Source of the DNA: Streptomyces sp. MUM 2J
GTDB taxonomy: Bacteria > Actinomycetota > Actinomycetes > Streptomycetales > Streptomycetaceae
Assembly (NCBI RefSeq): GCF_022414535.1
Contig: NZ_JADWYM010000014.1
Coordinates: 80,486 to 144,485, forward strand
Reading direction: 5' to 3'
Length of the DNA stretch: 64,000 bases
Positions 27,222 to 36,166 of this stretch are shown here, in pieces (within the stretch, counting starts at the first letter, position 1; each line of letters starts with the position of its first letter). The notes beneath the pieces are model-generated. The model did not search any database. It was not told where the DNA came from and saw only the letters and a program-made list of their open reading frames with translations. The translations under genes were made by a program, and so were the position numbers.

Positions 27222-27463
27222 GGCGGGCCCATCATCCCACTGCCCGCCCCACGCCCCGGCGGCAGGTCCACAAGGTGCCGTACGAACGGAAGATCATGTT
27301 CTGGTGCGGCTGGTGCCCACCTGGGGTGCCCGGTCTCACATACACCGATTATCGCCCTCGACGCATCCCCCATATGGGCGGGATCACGTCGAATCCGGGC
27401 TTACGGCCAGGCGCGGGTGGCAATACGTAACCGTATGTCGAGCCGCGGCCGGGAGGCTGGAGC

Positions 27464-27952
27464 ATGAGCATCTGGTGGTCCCTCCATCTGCGGCGCGATG
27501 CCGCGAGCGTGCCGCTGGCCCGGCGCCTGCTGCTCGGCGCCATGGAGACCGCGGGCGTCGACCCGGACATCTCCTACGACATCTCCGTCGCCCTCAGCGA
27601 GGCCTGCGCCAACGCCGTCGAGCACGGCGGCGGCACCGTGCCCGGTGGCCTGGCGGGCGCCTATCACGTCACCGCCTACCTCGACGGCGAGAAGTGCCGC
27701 ATCGAAGTCACCGACTCCGGCCCGGGGTTCGCCCCGCCCGACCTCCCGCGGGCCCACGGCACCGCCCGCCCCGGGGGCACGCCCCTCGCCCGCCCCGCGC
27801 ACGAGGACGACGAGCACGGCCGGGGCCTCCACCTCATCCGCCAGCTCACCGACCACGTCCACATCGGCACCCGGCCGGGCCGCGGCGGCGCCGTCGTGAG
27901 CTTCGACAAGATCCTCAAGTGGCGGGAGGACGCTCCGCTGATGGCGGTGTAG
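27464..27952 (+). CDS. Anti-sigma-factor-type ATP-binding protein (RsbW-like HATPase)
   Basis: 162 aa. A single GHKL ATPase domain: N-box SEACANAVEHGGG, G1 box VTDSGPGFAPPDLP, and G2 box DDEHGRGLHLIRQLTD. There is no histidine phosphorylation domain, so it is of the RsbW/SpoIIAB switch-kinase type that Streptomyces encode in dozens. The partner sigma factor or antagonist is not adjacent. A GGGAGG ribosome site precedes ATG 27464. An ATACG-TAAC-CGTAT inverted repeat lies 28 bp upstream (27423-27436). Confidence 0.83.
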   Translation: MSIWWSLHLRRDAASVPLARRLLLGAMETAGVDPDISYDISVALSEACANAVEHGGGTVPGGLAGAYHVTAYLDGEKCRIEVTDSGPGFAPPDLPRAHGTARPGGTPLARPAHEDDEHGRGLHLIRQLTDHVHIGTRPGRGGAVVSFDKILKWREDAPLMAV

Positions 27953-28138
27953 CAGGGGGGCGCCCGCCCCACGTCCCCACGGGTCCGGACCAGGGAAGCG
28001 CCGCCCGTCCCCGTGCCTCGCGGCACTCCGCACGTGCGGGGCGGCCACGCCCGCCGCCCCGGGCACGCCACCCGTGCCGCGCCGGCCGACGTGCGGCCCG
28101 GGCCGGCCCCCTCGGGGCACGCCGCCGGTGCCCGCGGG

Positions 28139-29557
28139 TCAGGCGCCCTCCAGCACCGACGCCAGCACCCGGAGCGCCTCGGGGTACGCGCCCTCCCCGG
28201 GCGTGCCGTACCCGACGACGATGCCCTGCGGCCGGTCGGTGCCACCCGCGCCGGCGCCGCCCGCACGGCCCGCGGCGGGAGCCGCCGTAGCCCCCGGGAG
28301 GTGCCAGTGCTCCCCGAGGGCCCCCACCGCCAGCCCTTCCGCCTCCGCCCGCGCCAGTACCTCCCGCTCGTCGGCGACCTCCACCAGCGCGTGCAGACCG
28401 GCCGCGACCCCCCGCACACCCCGTCGGCCGCCCAGCCGCTCCAGCAGCTGGTCCCGGCGGCGCCGGTAGCGCAGCCGGCAGGCGCGCACGTGCCGGTCGT
28501 ATGCGTGGCTGTCGATCAGCTCGGCGAGCGCCAACTGGCCGATCGCCTCGGTGTGATGGTCGCTGTGCAGCTTGGCGTCGGCGACCGCGTCGACCAGGTG
28601 CGGCGGCAACACCGTCCAGCCCAGCCGCAGCCCGGGCCCGAGGGTCTTGGACGCGGTCCCCAGGTACGCCACCCGGTCCGGAGCCATGCCCTGCAGTGCG
28701 CCCACGGGCTGCCGGTCGTAGCGGAACTCGCCGTCGTAGTCGTCCTCGACGATCAGTCCGCCCCGCGCGCGTGCCCAGTCGGTCAGCGCCCGCCGGCGCT
28801 CGGGGTGCAGGGTCACGCCGGTCGGGTACTGGTGCGCCGGGGTCACGACGACGGCCGAGACATCGTCCAGGGCGTCGGCGCGGGCGCCCCGTTTGTCGAC
28901 CGGTACCGGTACCACCGTCGCGCCGTTGCGCCGCACGACCTCCCGGTGGAAGGGCAGCCCGGGGTCCTCCAGGGCGATGGCGGCACCGTCCAGCACCCGC
29001 GTCAGCAGGGCCAGCCCCTGTACGTACCCGGAGGTGACGACGATCCGCTCCGGGGGCGCGACGACACCCCGCGCACGCCCGAGGTACGCCGACAGCGCCC
29101 GCCGCAGTTCGATGCGCCCGCGCGGATCGCCGTAGTCGTACGCACGTGAGGGCGCCGTGGCGACGGCCCGGCGCAGCGCCCGCAGCCAGGCCGCCGCCGG
29201 GAACGCCCCGACGTCCGGGCTGCCGGGCCGCAGGTCGAAGCGGGGGGCACGCGCGTGTGCCGCCGACCCGGGCACCGCGGCGGCGACCGCGGGCAGGGAG
29301 GCGACCCGCGTCCCCGATCCCTGCCGGGCGGTCAGATAGCCCTCCGCGACGAGCTGGTCGTAGGCGGCCTTCACGGTGTTCCGCGCCAGCCCCAGTTCCT
29401 CCGCCAGCCGCCGGGTCGCGGGCAGCCGCCCACCGGGCGCAAGCCGGCCGTCGCGCACGGCGTCCCGCAGGGCCCGCTCCAGTCCGGCCCGCCGTCCTTC
29501 GCGGGCGTCGGCTTCGAGGTGCAGATCGACACCGCAGCCGCGCAAGAAGTCGTTCAC
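28139..29557 (-). CDS. MocR/PdxR-family regulator (GntR HTH fused to aminotransferase)
   Basis: 472 aa. Residues about 20-85 are a GntR winged helix (LPATRRLAEELGLARNTVKAAYDQLVAEGYLTARQGSGT). The rest is a fold-type I aminotransferase domain with the PLP-binding lysine in LGTASKTLGPGLRLGW, and EDDYDGEFRY and TPAHQYPTGV motifs typical of the family. Such proteins control pyridoxal-phosphate synthesis (PdxR), GABA or taurine use. No divergent target gene is present, since pepP lies behind it on the same strand, so the target is not clear. GTG 29557 is the likely start. Confidence 0.87.
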   Translation of the reverse strand: MNDFLRGCGVDLHLEADAREGRRAGLERALRDAVRDGRLAPGGRLPATRRLAEELGLARNTVKAAYDQLVAEGYLTARQGSGTRVASLPAVAAAVPGSAAHARAPRFDLRPGSPDVGAFPAAAWLRALRRAVATAPSRAYDYGDPRGRIELRRALSAYLGRARGVVAPPERIVVTSGYVQGLALLTRVLDGAAIALEDPGLPFHREVVRRNGATVVPVPVDKRGARADALDDVSAVVVTPAHQYPTGVTLHPERRRALTDWARARGGLIVEDDYDGEFRYDRQPVGALQGMAPDRVAYLGTASKTLGPGLRLGWTVLPPHLVDAVADAKLHSDHHTEAIGQLALAELIDSHAYDRHVRACRLRYRRRRDQLLERLGGRRGVRGVAAGLHALVEVADEREVLARAEAEGLAVGALGEHWHLPGATAAPAAGRAGGAGAGGTDRPQGIVVGYGTPGEGAYPEALRVLASVLEGA

Positions 29558-29637
29558 CCGTCCCCCTCGGTGACCGCGCCGCCCCAGGGTGGCGCGGGGA
29601 CACACGACCGGTCCGCGGCGGGCGCCGCGGACCACGA

Positions 29638-29671
29638 CGACGGCCGGGCACCCCAGGGCGCCCGGCCGTCG
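29638..29671 (-). terminator. Strong hairpin terminator after pepP
   Basis: A 12-bp perfect stem (CGACGGCCGGGC with GCCCGGCCGTCG) and a 10-nt loop lie 9 bp beyond the pepP stop, between pepP and the MocR gene. Confidence 0.75.
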
Positions 29672-29679
29672 GATCGGTG

Positions 29680-31137
29680 TCAGCCCCTGAGCGAGGCCAT
29701 CCAGGCCTCGACCTCGTCCGACCGCCGCGGCAGCGCGGCGGACAGGTTGCGGTTGCCGTCCTCCGTGACGAGGATGTCGTCCTCGATGCGGACGCCGATG
29801 CCCCGGTACTCCTCCGGAACCGTCAGGTCGTCGGCCTGGAAGTACAGGCCCGGCTCGACGGTCAGGCACATCCCCGGCTCCAGGACGCCCTCCACGTAGC
29901 TCTCGGTCCGCGCGGCGGCGCAGTCGTGGACGTCCATGCCGAGCATGTGCCCGGTGCCGTGCAGCGTCCACCGGCGCTGCAGGCCCAGCTCCAGCACCCG
30001 CTCGACCGGTCCTTCGACCAGGCCCCACTCGACGAGACGCTCGGTGAGCACCCGCTGCGCGGCGTCGTGGAAGTCGCGGTACTTGGCACCCGGCTTCACC
30101 GCCGCGATGCCGGCCTCCTGCGCGTCGTGCACGGCGTCGTAGATCCTCTTCTGGATCTCGCTGAAGCGGCCGTTGACCGGCAGCGTGCGCGTGACGTCCG
30201 CGGTGTAGTAGGTGTGCGTCTCCACACCGGCGTCCAGCAACAGCAGGTCACCGGAGCGCACGGGGCCGTCGTTGCGCACCCAGTGCAGGGTGCAGGCGTG
30301 CGGTCCGGCCGCGGCGATGGTGCCGTAGCCGACGTCGTTGCCCTCCACGCGCGCGCGGAGGAAGAACGTGCCCTCGACGTAGCGCTCGCTGGTCGCCTCG
30401 GCCTTGTCGAGGACCTTCACGACGTCCTCGAAGCCGCGCACGGTGGAGTCGACGGCCTTCTGCAGCTCGCCAACCTCGAAGCCGTCCTTGACCAGGCGCA
30501 TCTCGGAGAGGAAGACGCGCAGCTCGTCGTCCCGCTCGGCGGTGACCTTGTCGGTGAGGGCGGCCTCGACGCCGGCGTCGTAGCCGCGCAGCACGCGGAC
30601 CGGGCCGGTCGCCTCGCGCAGCGCGTCGGCGAGCTCGCGCACGTCGGAGGCCGGGATGCCGTACAGCTTCTCCGCCTCGGTGAGGGAGTGGCGGCGCCCG
30701 ACCCACAGCTCGCCCTGGCCGGAGAGCCAGAACTCGCCGTTCTCCCGGTCGGAGCGGGGCAGGAGGTAGATCGTCGCGCGGTGGCCCCCGCCCTTCGGCT
30801 CCAGGACGAGGACGCCGTCCTCGGTCTGGTTGCCGGTGAGGTAGGCGTACTCGACGGAGGCGCGGAAGGGGTACTCCGTGTCGTTGGAGCGGGTCTTCAG
30901 GTTCCCCGCGGGGACGACGATCCGCTCGCCCGGGAAGCGGGCGGACAGCCGGGCGCGGCGCGCGGCGGTCTCGGCGGCCTGCGCGATCGGCTCCAGGTCC
31001 CTCAGCTCGGTGTCCGCCCAGCCGGACTGCATGCTCGCGGCCAGCTCGTCGGAGACGCCCGGGTAGAGGCCGTTCTTGCGCTGCTCGATGGGCTCTTCTT
31101 CAGAGATCTCCGGGGTCTCCGGGAGCTCTTCCGCCAC
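29680..31137 (-). CDS. pepP: Aminopeptidase P (Xaa-Pro aminopeptidase, M24B)
   Basis: 485 aa, family-typical. The N-terminal third is the creatinase/AMP_N domain, and the C-terminal M24 domain has all metal ligands: LLLDAGVETHTYYTADVTRT (two Asp), HGTGHMLGMDVHD (His), VEPGLYF (Glu) and GIGVRIEDDILVT (Glu). It removes an N-terminal residue ahead of proline. GTG 31137 is preferred because AAGGAGG sits 6 nt upstream; the ATG at 31143 would abut the ribosome site. Confidence 0.92.
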   Translation of the reverse strand: MAEELPETPEISEEEPIEQRKNGLYPGVSDELAASMQSGWADTELRDLEPIAQAAETAARRARLSARFPGERIVVPAGNLKTRSNDTEYPFRASVEYAYLTGNQTEDGVLVLEPKGGGHRATIYLLPRSDRENGEFWLSGQGELWVGRRHSLTEAEKLYGIPASDVRELADALREATGPVRVLRGYDAGVEAALTDKVTAERDDELRVFLSEMRLVKDGFEVGELQKAVDSTVRGFEDVVKVLDKAEATSERYVEGTFFLRARVEGNDVGYGTIAAAGPHACTLHWVRNDGPVRSGDLLLLDAGVETHTYYTADVTRTLPVNGRFSEIQKRIYDAVHDAQEAGIAAVKPGAKYRDFHDAAQRVLTERLVEWGLVEGPVERVLELGLQRRWTLHGTGHMLGMDVHDCAAARTESYVEGVLEPGMCLTVEPGLYFQADDLTVPEEYRGIGVRIEDDILVTEDGNRNLSAALPRRSDEVEAWMASLRG

Positions 31138-31285
31138 GGTCATCCTCCTTGGATACGGCACTGGACCCGCCCCCTGCTCGCGGTTTCGTGCGAGCAGGAG
31201 GTCCCCTCATCGTACGGTCGCATGTAAGGGGGCCCAGCGGCGAAGGACCTGTTACACCGGGGCGCTGCTCCACGGCGCCGGACGG

Positions 31286-32671
31286 CTACTCGAACCGCGC
31301 CGCCAGCAGCACCACGTCCTCCTCGGAGTCGGCCGTGTCCAGCCCGTCCGGGAGGACCGTGCGCAGCACGTGCTCGGCGATCGCGTCCGGGTCGTGGCGC
31401 AGTGACCTGGGGACGGCGGCCGCCGCGGCGTGCAGCCGGGAGAAGGCCCGGTCGACGGAGTCACCGGTGCGGTGCAGCAGGCCGTCGGAGTACAGCAGCA
31501 CCGTTTCGCCTGGTTCCGCCGTGAGCTCCACGCTGGGCGCCTCCCAGCAGGCGAGCATGCCGAGCGGGGCGGAGACGGAGGTCTCCACGAACTCGGTACG
31601 GCGCTCACCGACGAGCAGCGGCGGGCAGTGCCCGGCTCCCGCCAGGGTGACCTTGCGCAGGGCGGGCTCGCAGTAGGCGAACAGCGCGGTGGCCGAGCGG
31701 GCGGGCTCGGTCAGGCGCAACAGCAGCTCCAGGTCGGACAGGACGGCGACCGGGTCCTCGCCCTCCATGACGGCGTACGCGCGCAGCGACGCCCGCAACC
31801 GGCCCATCGCGGCGACGGCGCTCGGCCCGGCGCCGGTGACCGAGCCGACGGCGAGGCCCAGCGCGGCGTCCGGCAGCGGCAGCGCGTCGTACCAGTCGCC
31901 GCCGCCGCGCGGACCGGTGCGGTGCCGTGCGGCGAGCTGGACGCCGGAGACCCGCGGCAGCCGGGAGGGCAGCAGCTCCTCGCTCATGGTGGCCATGGAC
32001 GCGCGCGTGCGCTCGACCTCCAGCAGGCGCGAGAGGTGCTCGGCGGCGTAGCGCGCGTACAGGCCGATCAGGTGCTGCCGGCGTTCGTCGGGCTCGGCGG
32101 GCTCGTCGTAGAGCCACACGGCGGCGCCGAGCCGGCCGTCGGCTTCGGTGGCCAGCGGCAGGGCGTAACTGGCCGCGTAGCCGAGGCGGGCGGCGACCTC
32201 GCGGTGGCGCGGGTCCGGACCGTCCTCGGCGAGCAGGTCCGGCTCGGCCACTGCGTCGTCGCAGCCGGGCAGGCCGTCCAGGATGCGGCCGTAGGACAGG
32301 GCGCTGCGCGGCACGGTCTCGATGTGGCCGAGGTCGGCGCGGCCCAGACCGAGGCCGATGGTGGTGTCGGGGCCGAGACCGTCGGCCGGTTCCAGGACGA
32401 CGAGTCCGCGGCGGGCGCCGACGAGGGAGGCTCCCGCTTCCAGCAACTCCTTCAGCCCCTCGTCGAGGCCGGCCGTGCGGGCCAGGCGCTCGGTGAGTTC
32501 GTGGAGGGTCGTGAGGTCCGAGACCCAGCCGGCGAGGCGGTCCTGGAGCAGGGCGCCGGGGGCGTGGGGCGGCGGAACGGGGGAGCCTGCGGGCGCGGGC
32601 GCGACAGTGTGGGCGGGCGCGGGAACCGTTGAGTCGATTCCGGCCACTTTGGAAGGGTGAGGGGCGTTCAT
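31286..32671 (-). CDS. GAF - PP2C (SpoIIE-type) phosphatase-like regulator
   Basis: 461 aa. Residues about 65-230 are a GAF-like sensor domain; the C-terminal ~220 are a SpoIIE-type PP2C. Metal Asp positions are kept in GGDWYDALPLPD and LLYSDGLLHR, but the usual GDVxGHG motif reads VGSVTGAG, losing an Asp and a His, so activity may be reduced. Such proteins dephosphorylate anti-sigma antagonists and usually work with RsbW-like kinases such as the one at 27464 or 36167. ATG 32671 (MNAPHPSKV) is the chosen start. Confidence 0.82.
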   Translation of the reverse strand: MNAPHPSKVAGIDSTVPAPAHTVAPAPAGSPVPPPHAPGALLQDRLAGWVSDLTTLHELTERLARTAGLDEGLKELLEAGASLVGARRGLVVLEPADGLGPDTTIGLGLGRADLGHIETVPRSALSYGRILDGLPGCDDAVAEPDLLAEDGPDPRHREVAARLGYAASYALPLATEADGRLGAAVWLYDEPAEPDERRQHLIGLYARYAAEHLSRLLEVERTRASMATMSEELLPSRLPRVSGVQLAARHRTGPRGGGDWYDALPLPDAALGLAVGSVTGAGPSAVAAMGRLRASLRAYAVMEGEDPVAVLSDLELLLRLTEPARSATALFAYCEPALRKVTLAGAGHCPPLLVGERRTEFVETSVSAPLGMLACWEAPSVELTAEPGETVLLYSDGLLHRTGDSVDRAFSRLHAAAAAVPRSLRHDPDAIAEHVLRTVLPDGLDTADSEEDVVLLAARFE

Positions 32672-33292
32672 GGTGTCCGGCTTTCCGACCGGTGCGGATT
32701 GCTCAAAAGCATCGCAAAACCCCCATGTCATTCTGCGCCGCTAGCAGTGTCTCCACATGTACACGCACTCGTGAGGGGATGTCCAGCATTGTCCTGCGGG
32801 GATTCCTGGTGTCCATGGGGTCCGGGATGCTTTTGACGGCTTCCGCGGGTAACCCCTTGCGGAATAGTGAAGTTGGCCTAAAACTGCCTCGGGTAACGGG
32901 TGATTGCGGTCGACTGGGCTCGCTCCACAGAGCGTCACTGCGGTCGTGATGGGTACGTACTCGGTAAGGGCCGGGGGTGGTTGGGGCCACCTGGAACCTG
33001 GTGACCGGACCGGGCGTCCTATCCACCGACGACCGTGCCCCATCCTCTCGTGGCGGAGGCGGAGAGAAATACGCGGGACGGCAAAACGCCATACTTCGCC
33101 ACCCCACGCCACGCCCATGCTTGAGCTAGACGCACTAGGGACGGAGCGGCTGACGCTCCGCCCGTGAGGGGTTCCCCTTGCCGTGCGCACGGGGAGTGAT
33201 GCGCCAGCTGATACGCACAGTGAAGTGATCGACACATGGTGTGATGTGGCCCACGGTGTTGCCAGGCGTGCAACGGAAAGGAACGAGCGCTC
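32672..33292. other. 621-bp non-coding region between divergent genes
   Basis: No convincing gene. It should contain divergent promoters for the GAF-PP2C gene and the Prim-Pol-like gene. Visible elements are a 7-bp hairpin CGGAGCG-GCTGA-CGCTCCG (33142-33160) and a perfect 12-bp palindrome CCGTGCGCACGG (33181-33192). Residual structure at 32730-32940 (repeated GGGGATG and GGGTAAC patches) was considered for a riboswitch but matches no class I can name. Confidence 0.5.
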
Positions 33293-33994
33293 ATGCGCGA
33301 GATCCTCGGAAGGCGACGCAGGCGTCTGTCCCAGCGGAAGGACGGGAGCCCTGAGTTGATCAGCGCGGCCCTGACCTTCGCGACGGAGTGGCGGTGGCCC
33401 GTGCTCCCGGGTGTGGCGGCCGACCCCCAGGGGCGGTCCCGCTGCGACTGTCCCGACCCCGAGTGCACCGTGCCCGGTGCCCATCCCTTCGAGCCCGGTC
33501 TCCTCGCCGCCACCACCGACGAGCGCATGGTGCGCTGGTGGTGGACCAACCGGCCCGCGGCGCCGATCATCCTGGCCACCGGGGGTGCCCTCGGCCCCGG
33601 CGGCGCCGGGAGCGGGGGAGGCCGCGCGCCCTGCGCCGTCAGCCTGCCCGCCCTGCCGGCCGCCCATGCCCTCGCCGCCCTCGACCGCATGGGCATCCGC
33701 CTGGGCCCGGTCGTCGCCTCGCCCGCCCGCTGGTCGATCCTCGTCCGCCCCTACTCCCTGGAGCAGTTGGGCGAACTGCTGTACGCCAAGGAGTTCGTGC
33801 CCGGATCCCTCCGCTTCCACGGCGAGGGCGGATACCTCGCGCTGCCCCCGTCCGAGACCGGCCGGGGCGCCGTCCGCTGGGAGCGTGCGCCGCTGCCGGG
33901 CTCGGCCTCACCGTGGGTGCCCGACGTGGAGGCCGTGGTGGACGCGGTGGTCGAGGCCCTCACTCGTACGGGTGTGAGCGCGCCCGAGTTGTAG
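33293..33994 (+). CDS. Prim-Pol (AEP) N-terminal-domain protein, probably inactive
   Basis: 233 aa. It resembles the bifunctional DNA primase/polymerase N-terminal domain found in many Streptomyces proteins: FATEWRWPVLPGV, a CDCPDPECTVPGAHPFEP zinc-like patch, TTDERMVRWWWTNRPAAPIILATGG, and a late GSLRFHGEGGYLALPPSE block. The active-site DxD of archaeo-eukaryotic primases, present as VDLD in the protein at 56083-56961, is replaced by a VSLP stretch, so polymerase activity is doubtful. Ribosome site GGAAAGGAA precedes ATG 33293. The role is unknown. Confidence 0.75.
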   Translation: MREILGRRRRRLSQRKDGSPELISAALTFATEWRWPVLPGVAADPQGRSRCDCPDPECTVPGAHPFEPGLLAATTDERMVRWWWTNRPAAPIILATGGALGPGGAGSGGGRAPCAVSLPALPAAHALAALDRMGIRLGPVVASPARWSILVRPYSLEQLGELLYAKEFVPGSLRFHGEGGYLALPPSETGRGAVRWERAPLPGSASPWVPDVEAVVDAVVEALTRTGVSAPEL

Positions 33995-34051
33995 GGGTGT
34001 CCGGCGCGCGCGGAACGGGTCCCGCGTCTCGCCTCGTTATCTTCCCTTGCC

Positions 34052-34669
34052 ATGAACCTTCGTCTCCTCGCCCTCGGGGGCCTCGCGGTCTGCGCCGTCG
34101 CCCTGCCGCTGGCCGCGGCCTCCGCGGAGCAGCCCGAGGGCGAGGGGCGCACGGTCGCGCCCGCCGGGGCGCGCGAAGCCGCCTACGGCGACCGGAGCGG
34201 CCCGGCTTCCGGCGACCGGAGCGGATCCGCCTCCGGGCGCGGCCCGGCCACCGGCGCCGGTGACGGGAAGGCCCCCACCGCCCGGACGCCCGGCTCACCC
34301 CTGCTGCTCGGCCTGGGGGTGGCCACCGCCGCGCGCTGCGGTCCCGAACTCTCCACGCCGGGCGGCATCGAGGCGCAGACCTGCGTGCTGGCGCAGGGTG
34401 AGGAGACCTGGGCGCGAACCTACTTCCGCAACGCCACCGGCCGTGACCTGGAGGCCGTCCTGAGCCTCATGGGGCCACAGGGGCGCACGATGCAGATGCA
34501 CTGCCGGATCGGTTCCGAGGACGAGCCGGGGACGTGCGAGACGCCCAGGGAGCGGACGCGGGGCGCGATGGACGCGTACACGGCGGTCGCGGAGTTCGCC
34601 CGGGCCGACGGCGGCGGACCGCTGCTGCTGCGGTCGGGGAGCAATTCCCCGATGCACACGGGCAATTGA
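34052..34669 (+). CDS. Secreted protein of unknown function
   Basis: 205 aa. Signal peptide MNLRLLALGGLAVCAVALPLAAASA, then a low-complexity Gly/Arg/Ala-rich segment (about 30-90), then a compact C-terminal domain with three to four cysteines (AARCGPELS, AQTCVLAQ, MHCRIG, GTCETP) that could form two disulphides. The order of the cysteines and the TWARTYFRNATGRDLEAVLSLMGP block suggest an extracellular beta domain. Not recognised. It is convergent with the SEC-C gene. Confidence 0.6.
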   Translation: MNLRLLALGGLAVCAVALPLAAASAEQPEGEGRTVAPAGAREAAYGDRSGPASGDRSGSASGRGPATGAGDGKAPTARTPGSPLLLGLGVATAARCGPELSTPGGIEAQTCVLAQGEETWARTYFRNATGRDLEAVLSLMGPQGRTMQMHCRIGSEDEPGTCETPRERTRGAMDAYTAVAEFARADGGGPLLLRSGSNSPMHTGN

Positions 34670-34710
34670 CTCCGGGTGGTGCTCTGTACACCCAGGCGGG
34701 CAAGAAAGAG

Positions 34711-34937
34711 GCCCGGTTGCTGGCGACGGGGGATGCACCAGCAACCGGGCTACTCGAACGGTAACAAGAGATCGGCCCCAGGCAAATTCGATCTCCTGTC
34801 TCCCCCGCCTATTCGGACACCGTCCCACACGGCCGGACAGGGCTTCTTCGGACACCGACTCCCCTGAAACCAAGGGGAGTTGTGACAGGTGTCACCCGTT
34901 CCGCAGCGCCGGAACGGGCTGACCGGCCGGTCAGCCC
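34711..34937. terminator. Array of back-to-back hairpins between convergent genes
   Basis: Six inverted repeats in 227 bp: a 13-bp stem with 14-nt loop (34711-34750), GAGATCG/CGATCTC (34768-34795), ACTCCCCT/AGGGGAGT (34858-34880), GTGACA-GG-TGTCAC (34882-34895), CCCGTTCCG/CGGAACGGG (34895-34918) and a perfect 22-bp palindrome (34916-34937). The first probably terminates the secreted-protein gene and the last two the minus-strand SEC-C gene. Confidence 0.6.
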
Positions 34938-34958
34938 GGGCGAGGCGTTCCCCGTGTG

Positions 34959-35924
34959 TCAGCTGAGAGTGACCTGGCGGTTGGTGAGTCCACCACGGGC
35001 ACGGCGCTCCTCCGCGGTCAGCGGCGCGTCCGCGGCCAGGGCACCGGCCAGGCGCCCGGCGAACTCGGCCGCCGGCTTCTCGATGTCGTCGGCACCGACC
35101 GAGACGGGCAGGTCCCAGACCGGCACGAGCAGACCGTGGGCGCGGAAGGACCCCACCAGGCGGGTGCCCTCACCGAGGCTCGACGCGCCCGCCGCGTGCA
35201 GCCGCGCCAGGGCGTCCAGAAGCTGCTCCTCCGGGTACGGCATGACCCAGCGCAGGTGGTTCTTCTCCGGGGTCCGGCACCAGTAGGCCGCGTCCACGCC
35301 GGTCAGCCGCGCGGTCGGGATGGCCGCGGCGTTGGCCCGCTCCAGGGAGGCGGCCACGTCGGGCGTGGCGTTCTCCGCGTCCGGCACCCAGAACTCGAAG
35401 CCGCTGTGCACCACCGGCTCGAACGCGGCGCCGGCGTCCAGCACGTCCTGCAGCCGCGGCCCGTCGGCCGGGGCGCGGCGGCCCTGCACCGGGCTGCCCG
35501 GCTCCGCCTCCAGGGCGCGCCGCAGGGTGTCGGCGAGGTCGCGGCTGATGTCGCCGGACGCCGTGTCGTTCTGCAGGCCGAGCAGCACCGAGCCGTCGTC
35601 GCGGCGCAGCGCGGGCCAGGCCATCGGCAGCACGGTGGCCAGCGTCACGGACGGAACGCCCTCCGGCAGGCCGTCCTTCAGGGGCAGCTCGACCGTGGCG
35701 GCCGGGACCAGCTCGCGCAGCGCCACCCAGTCGCACTCGCCCGGCAGCCCCTCGAAGGGGCGCTGCACCAGCTCGGTCGCGGCCTGCGCGGCGGCCCGTC
35801 CGTGACAGGCCTTGTAACGCCGTCCGCTGCCGCAGGGGCAGGGCTCGCGGGCGCCGACGACCGGGATCTCTCCCTCCGTGATCTGCGGGCGCCTGCCCTT
35901 CGTCTGGGGTCGCTTCTTGGCCAT
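34959..35924 (-). CDS. SEC-C zinc-motif protein of the DUF5926 type
   Basis: 321 aa. A basic N-terminus (MAKKRPQTKGRRPQ) precedes a SEC-C zinc motif, PCPCGSGRRYKACHG (C-x-C-x8-C-H), as at the end of SecA. The remaining ~270 residues form a single alpha/beta domain conserved in actinobacteria (DUF5926) with blocks CDWVALRELVPAATVELPL and DAAYWCRTPEKNHLRWVMPYPEE. Function unknown; the SEC-C motif usually contacts ribosomes or SecB-like partners. Confidence 0.8.
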   Translation of the reverse strand: MAKKRPQTKGRRPQITEGEIPVVGAREPCPCGSGRRYKACHGRAAAQAATELVQRPFEGLPGECDWVALRELVPAATVELPLKDGLPEGVPSVTLATVLPMAWPALRRDDGSVLLGLQNDTASGDISRDLADTLRRALEAEPGSPVQGRRAPADGPRLQDVLDAGAAFEPVVHSGFEFWVPDAENATPDVAASLERANAAAIPTARLTGVDAAYWCRTPEKNHLRWVMPYPEEQLLDALARLHAAGASSLGEGTRLVGSFRAHGLLVPVWDLPVSVGADDIEKPAAEFAGRLAGALAADAPLTAEERRARGGLTNRQVTLS

Positions 35925-36166
35925 CGTGCGTGTCTCCCGGTTACGGCTCGTCTGATACGGCGCGAGCCTAGCCGTTCAGGCCACGGCCGACGGGAACCCG
36001 TGGACGACGCACGGACGACGGAGGGCCGCGGCGCAGCCCCGCGCCACGCCGGGAACGGCGGACACCCGGCAGTCGTCGGCGGGCGGGGCCCGTCCGCCGG
36101 CCCGCGCCCGGGGTGCTCCGTCCTGCGCGGACGGAGCGGGGCCCTCCTGCGGGCCGCCGGGCCGGC

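Noticed and set aside
32730..32940. Possible riboswitch or structured RNA upstream of the GAF-PP2C or Prim-Pol gene
   Set aside because: Some repeated GGGTAAC-like patches, but no class consensus could be matched and no covariation can be tested here.
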